From contig CAMYZO010000030.1 of NCBI GenBank assembly GCA_947303855.1, forward strand, positions 1 through 34,992: a stretch of 34,992 nt of DNA. Reading direction: 5' to 3'. Shown piece by piece: positions 25,934 through 34,878 of this stretch. The stretch's first letter is position 1. Each line of letters opens with the position of its first letter. Position numbers and translations under genes: made by a program. Under the pieces are notes generated by a model that saw nothing but the letters and a program-made list of their open reading frames with translations, was not told the DNA's origin and did no database searches. The DNA is from an uncultured Prevotellaceae bacterium. Lineage in GTDB: Bacteria; Bacteroidota; Bacteroidia; Bacteroidales; Bacteroidaceae.

Positions 25934-28900
25934 ATGAAGAAACAGATCATCAGTATCGTGGCCCTGCTCATAGGCACGCTCGGCGCGCTGGCGGCAGAGG
26001 GCGACATGCAGCAGTCGCTGCCCTCCAACTGGGGTGGGTGGCAGAACCTGACCTACGGCATCACCGATGCCACGTATGAGAGTACCGCCTACCAGCCCAT
26101 GCAGGTAGAGGTGAGCGGCAACACCATCCACCTGCTGTGGTTCGAGAACAGCAAAGACGCCGACGGACTCTACCGCATGTATTACCGCCGCTCTGCCGAC
26201 CAGGGCCGCACCTGGGAGGCTGCGCAGGTGGTAGGCACGTCGCACGAGCCACAACCGGAGAACGGCGGCTACCAATACCAATGGATGGCCGTCAGCGGCA
26301 ATACCGTTCACATCATCGCCCTCGACAACGACGGCTACTTTGGGGCTAACTCTGTGAACTACGTGCGCAGCACCGACGGCGGCAAGACCTTCACCACCCG
26401 CACCCTGCGCCAGAAGGGCAGCGGAAACGTCAGCCCGCACATCGCTGCCGACGGACAGACGGTGGCCCTGGCCTTCAGCGAGTACCACGGCGGCGGAGAC
26501 TATCAGCAACGCGTCATCAGCAGTGTCGATGGCGGCACGACATTCAACGACACCCTCATACAGACCCGTCAGCTGATTGCCGACCTGAAGGTGCAGGGCA
26601 GCCGCTGGGCACTGATGGGCTACACCGACGGCAGCATCTACGTCACCACCTCTACCGACGGCGGCAGGCACTACACAACCACGAACATCGCCCACAAGGA
26701 TGCCAGCGGCAAGACCCATGCCGGCCTGTGGACACCGTTCAGCCTGTCGCACATGTCGATGGACGGCGACAACATCAACGTCGTCTATCGCGGCTCGCTG
26801 AGCAACGGCGGCGATGATGACGCCGATGTCAACGACTGGATGCACACCATCTTCCAGCGCTCTACCGACGGCGGCCAGACCTGGCAGGAGCCCATCTACT
26901 TGGAGGGCACCTGCGGCATAGAGCCGAACACCGTCGTAGGCCGGGGCAACGACATCTACGTCTACACCTGCACGGGCAGCGGCGCCGACAGCTACCATGG
27001 CCGCGATGCCCATCCCACCCTCTTCTACTCGCACGACGGCGGCAAGACCTGGGCCACGCAGACACGCGTCTTCGACGTTTTCCGTCCCGGCATCCCTCGC
27101 CTGACCATCGACCCCAAGGACAGCCAGCACGTCATCTTCACCGGTCAGCGCGCCTTCTACTTGGAGTCGAAGGACGGCTTCCGCACCGTGTCGAAGAACT
27201 TCCTCATCGGCTGGCAGGCCTTCATCTCCCGTAACGGGAACAACAACGCCCTGCAGACCCTCATCGACAGCGAGGGCAACGAACACTGGTTCATGCACTA
27301 CAGTGCTCCCGACCCCGCCAAAGCCGACTATGAGGGTACACCCTGGCACATCGTCTACCGCCGCGTAGAGCGTCCCGCCGCCCCAGGCAGCACGAACATG
27401 GCCTTCGACATTGCCAAGCCGGCCAACGAGCCCGACAATAAAGCCATCAACCCCGCCTACATCCCCATGACCCCCAGTTTGGAGGCCGCTGCCGAGGCCA
27501 TCACCGTGGAGTGCTGGGTGCGCCCCGACAGCAAGGGCTTCCTGGTTATTGGCCTGAACAATGAGAACGAAGGCGACGCCCACGACCGCTGGTACGACGG
27601 CTTCAGCATCCATACGAGTCAGACGTGGGAGGGCAAGCTGGTGTTCTCTGCCAGCATCCATCCTGAGAAGACCACGGAGGGAACGACCATCGAGGGTGGC
27701 ATGTACGTTCACGCCACCGACACCTGGGGCCTGTGGCATCATGTGGCTATGACCTACGACTCGAAGGTTGCCTCTGACAACTTCCGTTTCTATGTCGACG
27801 GTATGCTCATCGGCACGAAGACCGATGCCGGACGTCTGCTCATGACAAACAAGGCCATCTGCATTGGCCGCGTAGACCAAGCCTCAGATGAGGATCAGGC
27901 CAAGGGTCTCATCGACAACCTGGCCATCTACAGCCGCGCACTGACCGCCGGGGAGATACGCGAACATCTTTATAATACGCCCAACGCGCAGGACAAGGAC
28001 TGCCGCCTGCTGCTCACCTTCGACGGCACGCTGCGCGACCAGAGCCAGTACCAGAACGATGCCGTGCCCCTGACGCCGAACATCCTCACCGAGACCGACC
28101 CCATCCGTCCGCCTCACCCCGAGTTCACCCTCACTAAGGACATGACGGGCCAGAAGGTCTACGCCAACGACGTGACGCAGGACGGCGAGGCCTGCTGGTG
28201 GCTGATGACCAACAAGGACTACCCCGTCGGCGACCCCTCCACCAGCGACAAGCGCCACATCAGCGAGGACTACAGCGGCTATCCCGGCACCTACAGCTAC
28301 TGGATGATAGCCCGTGGCGACGGCAAGACCACCAATGCCTGCGCCACAACGTTCCAGACCATCACCGTGGGCGGACTGACCAGCGTGACGCCCGAGAAGG
28401 CAGGCAACGTGCCCGACGTGAAGCTGCGCATACAGGGCGGCTATGAGCTGACCTACAGCAATAAGCCGCGCGTACTGCTGAAGCAGGGCTCTACTGAGAT
28501 TGAAGGCACATGGGATGTGGACTATGACTACGATGCGTCGAAGATTGTGAACTCCGACAACCTGGCCCCTGCCACCTTCAACCTGTGGAATGCCCCTGTG
28601 GGCACATACGATGTCATTGTGGGCAACGACACCCTCTGTCAGGCCTTCACCGTTGAGCAGCGCGAAGAGCCCAATGTGTGGATACAGATTAACGGACGCG
28701 AGAAACTGTTGTTCAACAAGTACCAGAGTTTCTCCATCGACTATGGCAACAGGTCGAATGTGGCAGCCTACAACACCCCCGTCTTCATTGCCATCCCCGA
28801 CCGCAAAGGTACCGTTGACGTGCATTTTGACTTCGACTACGACCTGTATAGCGATGCTTTCGACGACGAGCAGCTGAAGATGGCCAGGCAGCTGGGCGAA

Positions 28901-30970
28901 TATCTCATGACCTACGACGAGGCGACCGGAGACAGTATTCGCATCTACTCATTCTTCATCCCCTATATCGCACCCAACAGCACCCATCAGGTATTCTTCC
29001 GATTCATGTGCAAGGGCGACAGCGGACTGGACGGCAACTTCAGAATCTGCTATATGGCGGGAGAGCCTTGGGGACCATGGACTGACGACGATGGCACAGC
29101 CACCACACGTGCCGTAGACGACGAGTTCGACAGCTACCTCAAAGATGTCAATAAGGGAAGAAGCAAGGCCGAATGCGCACTTACCATGTTCGGTATGAGC
29201 TTCATTGAGACGGGTCTTACAGTGGCACCTATCGTGGGATGTACGTACAACGTGGCAAAGACCATCACCCAGAAGTTCTGGGGTAAGGACAAGAGCTGGA
29301 GCAACTTCGGAACGAACTTCATCACTGCCGCCTTTGCCTGCGGCTCTGACCTCTTCCCCCCGTCGCTCCTCGTCAAGGCAGGCTTTGCCGTAGGAAAGCT
29401 CATCTGGGATATGGTGAGCAACAAGGCGGCCTATGATGCCTGCATCAAGGGCGACCCCAACTGGAAGGACAACCTGCTCGTCTATTCCTACGACCCCAAC
29501 GAGATGATCGGCCCGTGGGGACCTGATGACAACGCCCACTACATCCAGCCCATCCACCAGATGCCGTATATGATTACCTTCGAGAACAAGGCCACGGCCA
29601 CGGCACCCGCCAACGAGGTGTTTGTCACCGACACCCTCGACCTCACGAAGCTCGATGCAGAGACGTTCTCATTCAACGGCTTCGGCTGGGCCGACACCAC
29701 CTTCACCGTGGGCGGCAGCCGCACACAGGAGTTCTCACGCGACGTGATATACACGGTGAACGGCCATGAGATGCTCGTCCGTGTCACCGGTCAGTTCTCA
29801 CCTGCTACCGGCATTGCACACTGGAGCTTCGTCTCGTTAGAGAAGAACGGCAACGAACTGGACGACATCATGAACGGCTTCCTGCTGCCCAACGATGGCA
29901 CCGGACGCGGCGAGGGCTTCGTCAGCTTCAGCATTGAGCACAAGCCGAACCCCGCCAGCGGCAGCACCATCAGCAATAAGGCTACCATAGTCTTCGACGC
30001 CAACGCGCCCATCACCACGAACACCTACGTGAACACCTTCGACACCGACTACCCGACATCGAAGGTGACGAAGGCTGAGGAGAAGGACGGCCAGATGATC
30101 GTCACCATCCAAGGCAGCGATGCCACCAGCGGCATCGGCACCTATACCGTCTATGCCTCCAAGAACGGCGGCGAATGGGAAATCGTAGCCACCGTGACCT
30201 CTCTGGCCAAAGGTTTGCCCGTTGGCACCACCGCCACCTTCGCCTGCGCCCCCGGCACCCGCTACGCCCTCTGCGCCCTGGCCACCGACAACGCGGGCTG
30301 GCTGGAGCCGAAGAGTCTGAAAGCCGAGCTGACGCTGACCACCGGCGGCACACAGCCTGAGCAGCCCACCACCATCAACGTGGTCACCGCCGCTGCCGGC
30401 TATGCCACCTTCTACGACTCTGAGAAGAACTACCAGCTGCCCACAGGACTGACAGCCCGCGTGGTGAGCGGCGTCAGTGGTGACCGCCTGAGCTACCAGA
30501 CCCTCAGCGGCAACATCATCCCCAAGGGTACCGCCGTGCTCTTAGAGGGCGCACAGAAGCAGGCCGCCACCTACACGCTGACCTCTACCACGGCCGACGC
30601 ATCGTACACAGGCAACAACCTGCTGCATGGCAGCGATGTAGTCACCACCACCAGCGCCACCGGCCAGAACCTCTACTACAAGCTGACCTACGGCCCCAGC
30701 GGTACCTCGCTGGCACAGTCGTTCGGCTGGTTCTGGGGCGCTCGCAACGGTGCTGCCTTCAGCATCGACGGTCACCGTGCCTGGCTGGCAGTGCCTGCTG
30801 GCTCCGCTGCCACCCGCGGATTCCTCATCAGCGGCGAGGCGACGGGCATCAGCGACCTGACTACCGACACCGACGGCTCTCCGCTGCGCGACCTGCAGGG
30901 ACGACCTGCCGCACAGAGCCCGCAGAAAGGTATCTACGTGCGTGGCGGACGCAAAGTAGTAATCAAATGA
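25934..30970 (+). CDS. Secreted BNR-propeller/LamG protein with T9SS tail
   Basis: 1678 aa from the ATG at 25934. The frame stays open for 54 codons upstream, but the signal peptide MKKQIISIVALLIGTLGALAAEG and the promoter fix this start. Six Asp-boxes (S-x-D-x-G-x-x-W/F/Y) start at residues 87, 146, 197, 240, 310 and 366, indicating a sialidase-like six-bladed propeller. The FRIP motif of true sialidases is not seen, so binding rather than catalysis is likelier. A LamG/concanavalin-like domain spans about 490-705. A hydrophobic Cys/Gly segment is at about 1075-1170, followed by a YDPNE-initiated domain like those near T9SS tails (about 1183-1365), an Ig-like domain and a GYATFYDSEKNY region. 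The end (LRDLQGRPA...GIYVRGGRK) is a T9SS sorting domain. A surface glycan-binding or adhesive role, perhaps controlled by the adjacent AraC-type regulator, is inferred. Confidence 0.88.
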   Translation: MKKQIISIVALLIGTLGALAAEGDMQQSLPSNWGGWQNLTYGITDATYESTAYQPMQVEVSGNTIHLLWFENSKDADGLYRMYYRRSADQGRTWEAAQVVGTSHEPQPENGGYQYQWMAVSGNTVHIIALDNDGYFGANSVNYVRSTDGGKTFTTRTLRQKGSGNVSPHIAADGQTVALAFSEYHGGGDYQQRVISSVDGGTTFNDTLIQTRQLIADLKVQGSRWALMGYTDGSIYVTTSTDGGRHYTTTNIAHKDASGKTHAGLWTPFSLSHMSMDGDNINVVYRGSLSNGGDDDADVNDWMHTIFQRSTDGGQTWQEPIYLEGTCGIEPNTVVGRGNDIYVYTCTGSGADSYHGRDAHPTLFYSHDGGKTWATQTRVFDVFRPGIPRLTIDPKDSQHVIFTGQRAFYLESKDGFRTVSKNFLIGWQAFISRNGNNNALQTLIDSEGNEHWFMHYSAPDPAKADYEGTPWHIVYRRVERPAAPGSTNMAFDIAKPANEPDNKAINPAYIPMTPSLEAAAEAITVECWVRPDSKGFLVIGLNNENEGDAHDRWYDGFSIHTSQTWEGKLVFSASIHPEKTTEGTTIEGGMYVHATDTWGLWHHVAMTYDSKVASDNFRFYVDGMLIGTKTDAGRLLMTNKAICIGRVDQASDEDQAKGLIDNLAIYSRALTAGEIREHLYNTPNAQDKDCRLLLTFDGTLRDQSQYQNDAVPLTPNILTETDPIRPPHPEFTLTKDMTGQKVYANDVTQDGEACWWLMTNKDYPVGDPSTSDKRHISEDYSGYPGTYSYWMIARGDGKTTNACATTFQTITVGGLTSVTPEKAGNVPDVKLRIQGGYELTYSNKPRVLLKQGSTEIEGTWDVDYDYDASKIVNSDNLAPATFNLWNAPVGTYDVIVGNDTLCQAFTVEQREEPNVWIQINGREKLLFNKYQSFSIDYGNRSNVAAYNTPVFIAIPDRKGTVDVHFDFDYDLYSDAFDDEQLKMARQLGEYLMTYDEATGDSIRIYSFFIPYIAPNSTHQVFFRFMCKGDSGLDGNFRICYMAGEPWGPWTDDDGTATTRAVDDEFDSYLKDVNKGRSKAECALTMFGMSFIETGLTVAPIVGCTYNVAKTITQKFWGKDKSWSNFGTNFITAAFACGSDLFPPSLLVKAGFAVGKLIWDMVSNKAAYDACIKGDPNWKDNLLVYSYDPNEMIGPWGPDDNAHYIQPIHQMPYMITFENKATATAPANEVFVTDTLDLTKLDAETFSFNGFGWADTTFTVGGSRTQEFSRDVIYTVNGHEMLVRVTGQFSPATGIAHWSFVSLEKNGNELDDIMNGFLLPNDGTGRGEGFVSFSIEHKPNPASGSTISNKATIVFDANAPITTNTYVNTFDTDYPTSKVTKAEEKDGQMIVTIQGSDATSGIGTYTVYASKNGGEWEIVATVTSLAKGLPVGTTATFACAPGTRYALCALATDNAGWLEPKSLKAELTLTTGGTQPEQPTTINVVTAAAGYATFYDSEKNYQLPTGLTARVVSGVSGDRLSYQTLSGNIIPKGTAVLLEGAQKQAATYTLTSTTADASYTGNNLLHGSDVVTTTSATGQNLYYKLTYGPSGTSLAQSFGWFWGARNGAAFSIDGHRAWLAVPAGSAATRGFLISGEATGISDLTTDTDGSPLRDLQGRPAAQSPQKGIYVRGGRKVVIK

Positions 30971-31011
30971 GTGGAAAGAAGATGATAAAAACAAACAGGA
31001 GAACCAAAGAC

Positions 31012-31509
31012 ATGGAAAAGATAAAGATGATGGCGATGGCCTTCGTGGCCGCACTCGCACTGGCTGCCTGTGGCGGTGGCAGCGATGAACCGGACAACCC
31101 CTACACGCCCACACCGACGCCGACACCCACACCGACGCCAACCCCCGACCCCACACCGGCAACGGGTAAGTTCCTGACTATGACGTGCGACCTGCCGCCC
31201 CAGGCATCGGAGCAGACAGTAACACTGACAGGTCTGAGCAGCAAGATTACGAAGATGGCAGGACAGGATTTCACATCGGAGTGGCTCACCGTGACACAGC
31301 AGAACTACACCTCCGGCACACCCCGGGTGACACTCACTGCCACAGAGAACCTGCAGACCACGGCACGGTCGGCATACATCGTGTTTGTAGCCACTAACGA
31401 CACGCTGGCACTCACCGTGCGGCAAACCACCTACACAGGCGGAGGCACCGACGTGGACACGCCTCACGACACGTCCACCGACCAGCCTGCTTACAGCCGC
31501 CGTCAGTAG
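31012..31509 (+). CDS. BACON-domain surface lipoprotein
   Basis: 165 aa from the ATG at 31012, chosen because AGGAG lies 10 nt upstream and the product then begins with a compact lipoprotein signal, lipobox LAAC with C20. In-frame ATGs at 30967 (overlapping the previous stop) and 30982 would give an unusually long n-region. After Cys comes GGGSDEPDNP, an acidic stretch like the Bacteroidetes lipoprotein export signal, so surface exposure is likely. A Thr-Pro repeat linker (about 28-45) leads to a BACON-like domain with EWLTVTQQ and ALTVRQTT. BACON domains occur in carbohydrate-active proteins of Bacteroidota and may bind mucin or glycans. It probably belongs to the transcript of the 1678-aa gene. 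The last 7 nt overlap the convergent heparinase-type gene. Confidence 0.8.
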   Translation: MEKIKMMAMAFVAALALAACGGGSDEPDNPYTPTPTPTPTPTPTPDPTPATGKFLTMTCDLPPQASEQTVTLTGLSSKITKMAGQDFTSEWLTVTQQNYTSGTPRVTLTATENLQTTARSAYIVFVATNDTLALTVRQTTYTGGGTDVDTPHDTSTDQPAYSRRQ

Positions 31510-33365
31510 AGGAGAACGGACAGACGGCCCTCTAACCGCTCCGACGTAACGGTCAAGACAAGGCGGTACATCTGCTGGCCCCACAAGCCCTGCAGCAGGG
31601 GGTCGAGCAGAGGGCTGACATCCTCGACGGCCACCGTCAGCTGCTGTGGGTCGTAGCGGAGGGCGTGATGCCCCAGGGCCACGGTACCCGGCTGGCTGAC
31701 ATCAGGACGGACGGTGGTCATCAGCATGAGGCGTGTCGGTGTCTTGTACGCTTTCAGTCGGTAGTGCTCCGCTATCTCCACCCCCTTCTTGCTGATGCTC
31801 ACCGTTCGCAGCCAGCTGTCAACGGCGGCTTCCTCCGGATAGGCGGCAGCGAGCTCCAGCGTCATGCTCGTCTTGCTTTGGCTGACGACACGGGCCTTGA
31901 AATCTTTGCCGTCGCGCTGGTCGCAGCCGTTAATCTGCGGCAGGTTGTGGTAGCCGCTCTGCATGGTCCAGATGCTGTAGCGGTCTTTTGAGAACGTCTT
32001 CGAGGTATATTCACCCACGCCGGGGTCTATCAGCAGCGGCTGTCCGTCGGCATAGACCACCACCTCGCCCACATCGTTGTGGTTATGGCTCTCGCCGTTG
32101 TGTCCGCCCTTCATGGCCACAAACAGCGTCTTGTTGCGGCATGTCCATATCTGCAGGTCTTTCAGCCAGACATTGCCAAGCAGCGGCTCTGCTGCCTGCT
32201 CATTCAGGAAACTGTCGATGGAATGGAGGAAAAACAGCTCACGGGCAAGGGTCGGGAAGTTGCCGCTGCGGTCGTAGAGGGCAGCGGCCTGGTGCAGCAC
32301 ATCCTTGTCATCGCCGATAAACCTGGCGAAGCGGCGCATCACGGGGTCGTCGATATAACAGGCAAAGGGATAGACGATGTTCAGCTGCTGCGTGTAGCGG
32401 TTGTCGTGGGAGTCGGCAAAGCTCAGCACGTAGCCGCCCGCGACGTAGGTCTTATAGGCATACTGCGCCATGGCCCGCAGCTTGGGGTGCCGGCGGGCAT
32501 CCATCCGGCCGCCAGTGGCTTGGCCCAGCAGCGCCACACACTCGTAGAGCGAGGCGGCAGCGCGGTCCCAGTAGCCCGGCCCCTCGTCGCAGCCGCCGTC
32601 TTCCGGGTAGCTGTCGGTGAAGGCATCCATGCAGCCGAGAATCTGACCGACGGCCTCCGTCTGCCGCTGCCGGTCGGTCTCGCACAGCAGGACGCATGAC
32701 AGCCAGTTGGAGCAGATCCAGGGGTTCCAGTTCATGCCCGCCGTCTTCCACCAGTATTTGGTCTTCAGCGCCGGTGTCAGGATGCGCCGTTGTATCTCCC
32801 GTTCCACACGCTGACCTATCAGCGGCGAGAAGCGGTCGAGCTGCGGGCGCAGCATGTAGGTGGTCCAGGCTATGAGACTGGCCGTCTCGGCATTGAACAG
32901 GTCGACGGTCTGCTCGCCTGCCGTTGCCACCTTGTATTTATAGTGGGCGGGTATGCCCCACCAGGTCTCCTCGCAGAAACTGACGATTCCATCGGTGATG
33001 TCGCTAAGGAAGCGTCCTTTGCCCTCAACGATTTCTGCCAAGGCCAGGGCTGCCAGCTGTCGGCGCCGGGCAAAGCACTGCTGCTCGTAGACGGTGCGGT
33101 TGCCGTTGGTCTTGAACTGGGCGAAGGTGGTGGCCGAGGGTGTCAGCCAGGGTTTTCCAAGATACTGTTCGCCGTAGCTGATATAGCTCTGGCGCATGCT
33201 TTGGGGGATGGAGTCGCGCCAGAAGGGGTCGCCGGCCTGGGGCAGGGGGTGGAAGTGTTGCGGCTCTGGCAGCAGGTCGTTGAGCATCGGCCTGTACTGG
33301 CTGAAGGGCTGGGCCAGAAGAACCGTCGCCATTAGCCACAGCAGCATCACAGCAATTTTCCTCAT
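31503..33365 (-). CDS. Heparinase II/III-family protein (candidate polysaccharide lyase)
   Basis: 620 aa from the ATG at 33363-33365; ATGs at 33371 and 33377 are also possible and would add 2 or 4 residues. This start gives MRKIAVMLLWLMATVLLAQ, a clean signal peptide, placing the enzyme in the periplasm. The N-terminal half is helical, like the toroid of heparinase-type lyases. The C-terminal half has GGHNGESHNHNDVGEVVVY, with HNHND at 427-431, followed by PLLIDPGVGEYTSKTFSKDRY, the Hepar_II_III beta-sandwich signature. Enzymes of this superfamily cleave uronic-acid-containing polysaccharides by beta-elimination; the substrate cannot be told from sequence by eye. It follows the DUF2264 gene with overlapping or nearly overlapping ends, so the two are almost certainly one operon. 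Confidence 0.88.
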   Translation of the reverse strand: MRKIAVMLLWLMATVLLAQPFSQYRPMLNDLLPEPQHFHPLPQAGDPFWRDSIPQSMRQSYISYGEQYLGKPWLTPSATTFAQFKTNGNRTVYEQQCFARRRQLAALALAEIVEGKGRFLSDITDGIVSFCEETWWGIPAHYKYKVATAGEQTVDLFNAETASLIAWTTYMLRPQLDRFSPLIGQRVEREIQRRILTPALKTKYWWKTAGMNWNPWICSNWLSCVLLCETDRQRQTEAVGQILGCMDAFTDSYPEDGGCDEGPGYWDRAAASLYECVALLGQATGGRMDARRHPKLRAMAQYAYKTYVAGGYVLSFADSHDNRYTQQLNIVYPFACYIDDPVMRRFARFIGDDKDVLHQAAALYDRSGNFPTLARELFFLHSIDSFLNEQAAEPLLGNVWLKDLQIWTCRNKTLFVAMKGGHNGESHNHNDVGEVVVYADGQPLLIDPGVGEYTSKTFSKDRYSIWTMQSGYHNLPQINGCDQRDGKDFKARVVSQSKTSMTLELAAAYPEEAAVDSWLRTVSISKKGVEIAEHYRLKAYKTPTRLMLMTTVRPDVSQPGTVALGHHALRYDPQQLTVAVEDVSPLLDPLLQGLWGQQMYRLVLTVTSERLEGRLSVLLY

Positions 33366-33370
33366 AGTCA

Positions 33371-34684
33371 TCACCATTTGTCTTTTGTCACGATGTCGTC
33401 AGCCCACCGGTGGTCCTTGGGGAACGGCTGTCCGCCCCATGCCCTGACCTGTGTCCATGGCTCGGCCTGGTCGCTCCAGAAAGGATGGGTGGCGGGCAGA
33501 CCGAGGGGCATGAAGCAGAGCGAGGTCATGTAGAGCGAGCCGTTATTGGTGTACCAGTCGGCCACGTCGGGCTGCTGTCCGCAGAAGCCGATGGTCAGGT
33601 AGCCCGCATCGTTATACTGGCTCTGCCCTTCTGAGAACATGCGGTGCATCACCTTCGTCAGGGCTGCACGCACCTGCCCTTTGCTCAGTTCTGCGGGCAG
33701 CTTGTCGTACCACGCCATGAGCGCCAGGGGCTGCAGGGCGGCCAGACGGTAGGGGATGGAACGGCCGAAGACGGGGAAGGTGCCTTCGGGCGAGATGAAC
33801 CGTTCGAGGATGATGCTGTATTTCTGTGCCCGTTTCAGGGCGCGGTCATAGTATTTCTGGAAGTCGAGACGGGTGTTGGCCTTGGCGTCGAGCATGTTTT
33901 GCAGCGTCTCCAAGTACATGGCGTGGAACACGTAGCTGGAGTAGTAGTCGAAGGCGAACGTCGGTCCGTCGGCATACCAGCCGTCGCCCACGTACCACTC
34001 CTCCACCTTGCGGATGGCCGAGTGTACGCGGTACTCGTCATAGCCCCTCCGGCCGTTGGCCTTGGCAATGAAGCTCTCAATGGTCGACGAGAAGAGCAGC
34101 CAGTTGGTGTAGGGCGGGTCAATGGAGCGCAGCTTCTGGAACTCGCTGATGTAACGCTCCTTGGTCGTCGGGTCCAGCGGCACCCAGAGGACATCATAGG
34201 CACGGACGAACGACTCGGCGATGTAGGCAGCATCCACCAGGTTCTGGCCTGAGACACCCCAGCAGAGGTAGTCGGGCGACTGCGGGTCGACGGCGTTCCT
34301 GTAGGCTGCCAGTGCCCACTCCCGCAGCTGCCGGCGCATCTCAACCTCCTTGATGTCGGCGGGAGAACCGCCGGAGACGCTGTCGGGCAGTGCCAGCCAG
34401 GGGGCGATGCCCGCCATGAGCCGTCCGAAGGCCTCCATGTAGACCACCTTGCGGTTTCGCTTGTCGAACGACGGCGAGAACTCCGTCACCATGTTTTTCT
34501 GCAGCTCGCCCTTGGCCATATTCTCCAATATGGGCTGTGCCATCTTGTAAGCCTGAACCGCCCAGTATTCGCGGTCGGTCTGTACTGTTTTCTTTGCACG
34601 GGTGGCGTTCACCTTCGTCGTCCCGGCTGCTGTCGGCATGAGCACGAACAGCGCCACCATCAATAGAATAGCCGTTCTTTTCAT
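33371..34684 (-). CDS. DUF2264 family protein (candidate glycoside hydrolase)
   Basis: 437 aa with a signal peptide (MKRTAILLMVALFVLMPTAAG), so exported to the periplasm. The body matches DUF2264: MEAFGRLMAGIAPWLALPD, then NLVDAAYIAESFVRAYDVLW, TNWLLFSSTIESFIA and GDGWYADGPTFAFDYYSSYVFH, typical of an alpha/alpha-barrel enzyme. From memory, DUF2264 proteins have been placed in a glycoside hydrolase family with beta-glucuronidase activity (GH154); I cannot confirm that here. Pairing with a heparinase II/III protein fits a lyase plus hydrolase acting on a glucuronate- or iduronate-containing glycan. No SusC/SusD pair is in the window, so this is not a complete polysaccharide-utilisation locus. 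The promoter lies about 57 nt upstream. Confidence 0.88.
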   Translation of the reverse strand: MKRTAILLMVALFVLMPTAAGTTKVNATRAKKTVQTDREYWAVQAYKMAQPILENMAKGELQKNMVTEFSPSFDKRNRKVVYMEAFGRLMAGIAPWLALPDSVSGGSPADIKEVEMRRQLREWALAAYRNAVDPQSPDYLCWGVSGQNLVDAAYIAESFVRAYDVLWVPLDPTTKERYISEFQKLRSIDPPYTNWLLFSSTIESFIAKANGRRGYDEYRVHSAIRKVEEWYVGDGWYADGPTFAFDYYSSYVFHAMYLETLQNMLDAKANTRLDFQKYYDRALKRAQKYSIILERFISPEGTFPVFGRSIPYRLAALQPLALMAWYDKLPAELSKGQVRAALTKVMHRMFSEGQSQYNDAGYLTIGFCGQQPDVADWYTNNGSLYMTSLCFMPLGLPATHPFWSDQAEPWTQVRAWGGQPFPKDHRWADDIVTKDKW

Positions 34685-34710
34685 ATTACGATTTGCTTTG
34701 TACTCTGACA

Positions 34711-34727
34711 GTTCTCTACCGGAGAAC
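34711..34727. other. Inverted repeat in the DUF2264 leader
   Basis: GTTCTC (34711-34716) and GAGAAC (34722-34727) are separated by 5 nt, between the predicted transcription start and the ATG at 34684. It could be a small hairpin or an operator; evidence is slight. Confidence 0.35.
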
Positions 34728-34740
34728 CCATTTGAGGTTA

Positions 34741-34748
34741 CAAAGGTA
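34741..34748 (-). promoter_or_regulatory. -7 box for the DUF2264-heparinase operon
   Basis: TACCTTTG on the minus strand fits the Bacteroidetes -7 consensus, 56 nt before the DUF2264 start codon. No good TTTG is found 19-21 nt further upstream, so a regulator may be needed. Confidence 0.55.
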
Positions 34749-34878
34749 CAACAATATTTCGAATAAGCGTCACTTTAGCAACAAACATTTTCCTGAATTC
34801 GTTTTTTCAGCCACAGCCATCGGCCACACGGTCCTTTTTTTCATATATTTCAGATTTCAGATAAGAAAAACTTCCGTT

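Noticed and set aside
25934..27300. Active sialidase
   Set aside because: Six Asp-boxes are present, but no FRIP motif or clear Arg triad was seen; Asp-boxes also occur in non-catalytic propellers.
25802..27880. 692-aa minus-strand open frame opposite the 1678-aa gene
   Set aside because: Composition is the typical Val/Gly/Ala/Asp reverse shadow of a GC-rich gene; the plus strand has Asp-boxes and a signal peptide in the same place.
30967..31011. Earlier ATG for the BACON lipoprotein, overlapping the previous stop
   Set aside because: It adds 15 mostly basic residues before the lipoprotein signal; the ATG at 31012 has AGGAG at good spacing.
31495..31535. Bidirectional terminator between the convergent genes
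   Set aside because: GCCGTC and GACGGC can pair over only 6 bp with a 20-nt loop and there is no T-run.
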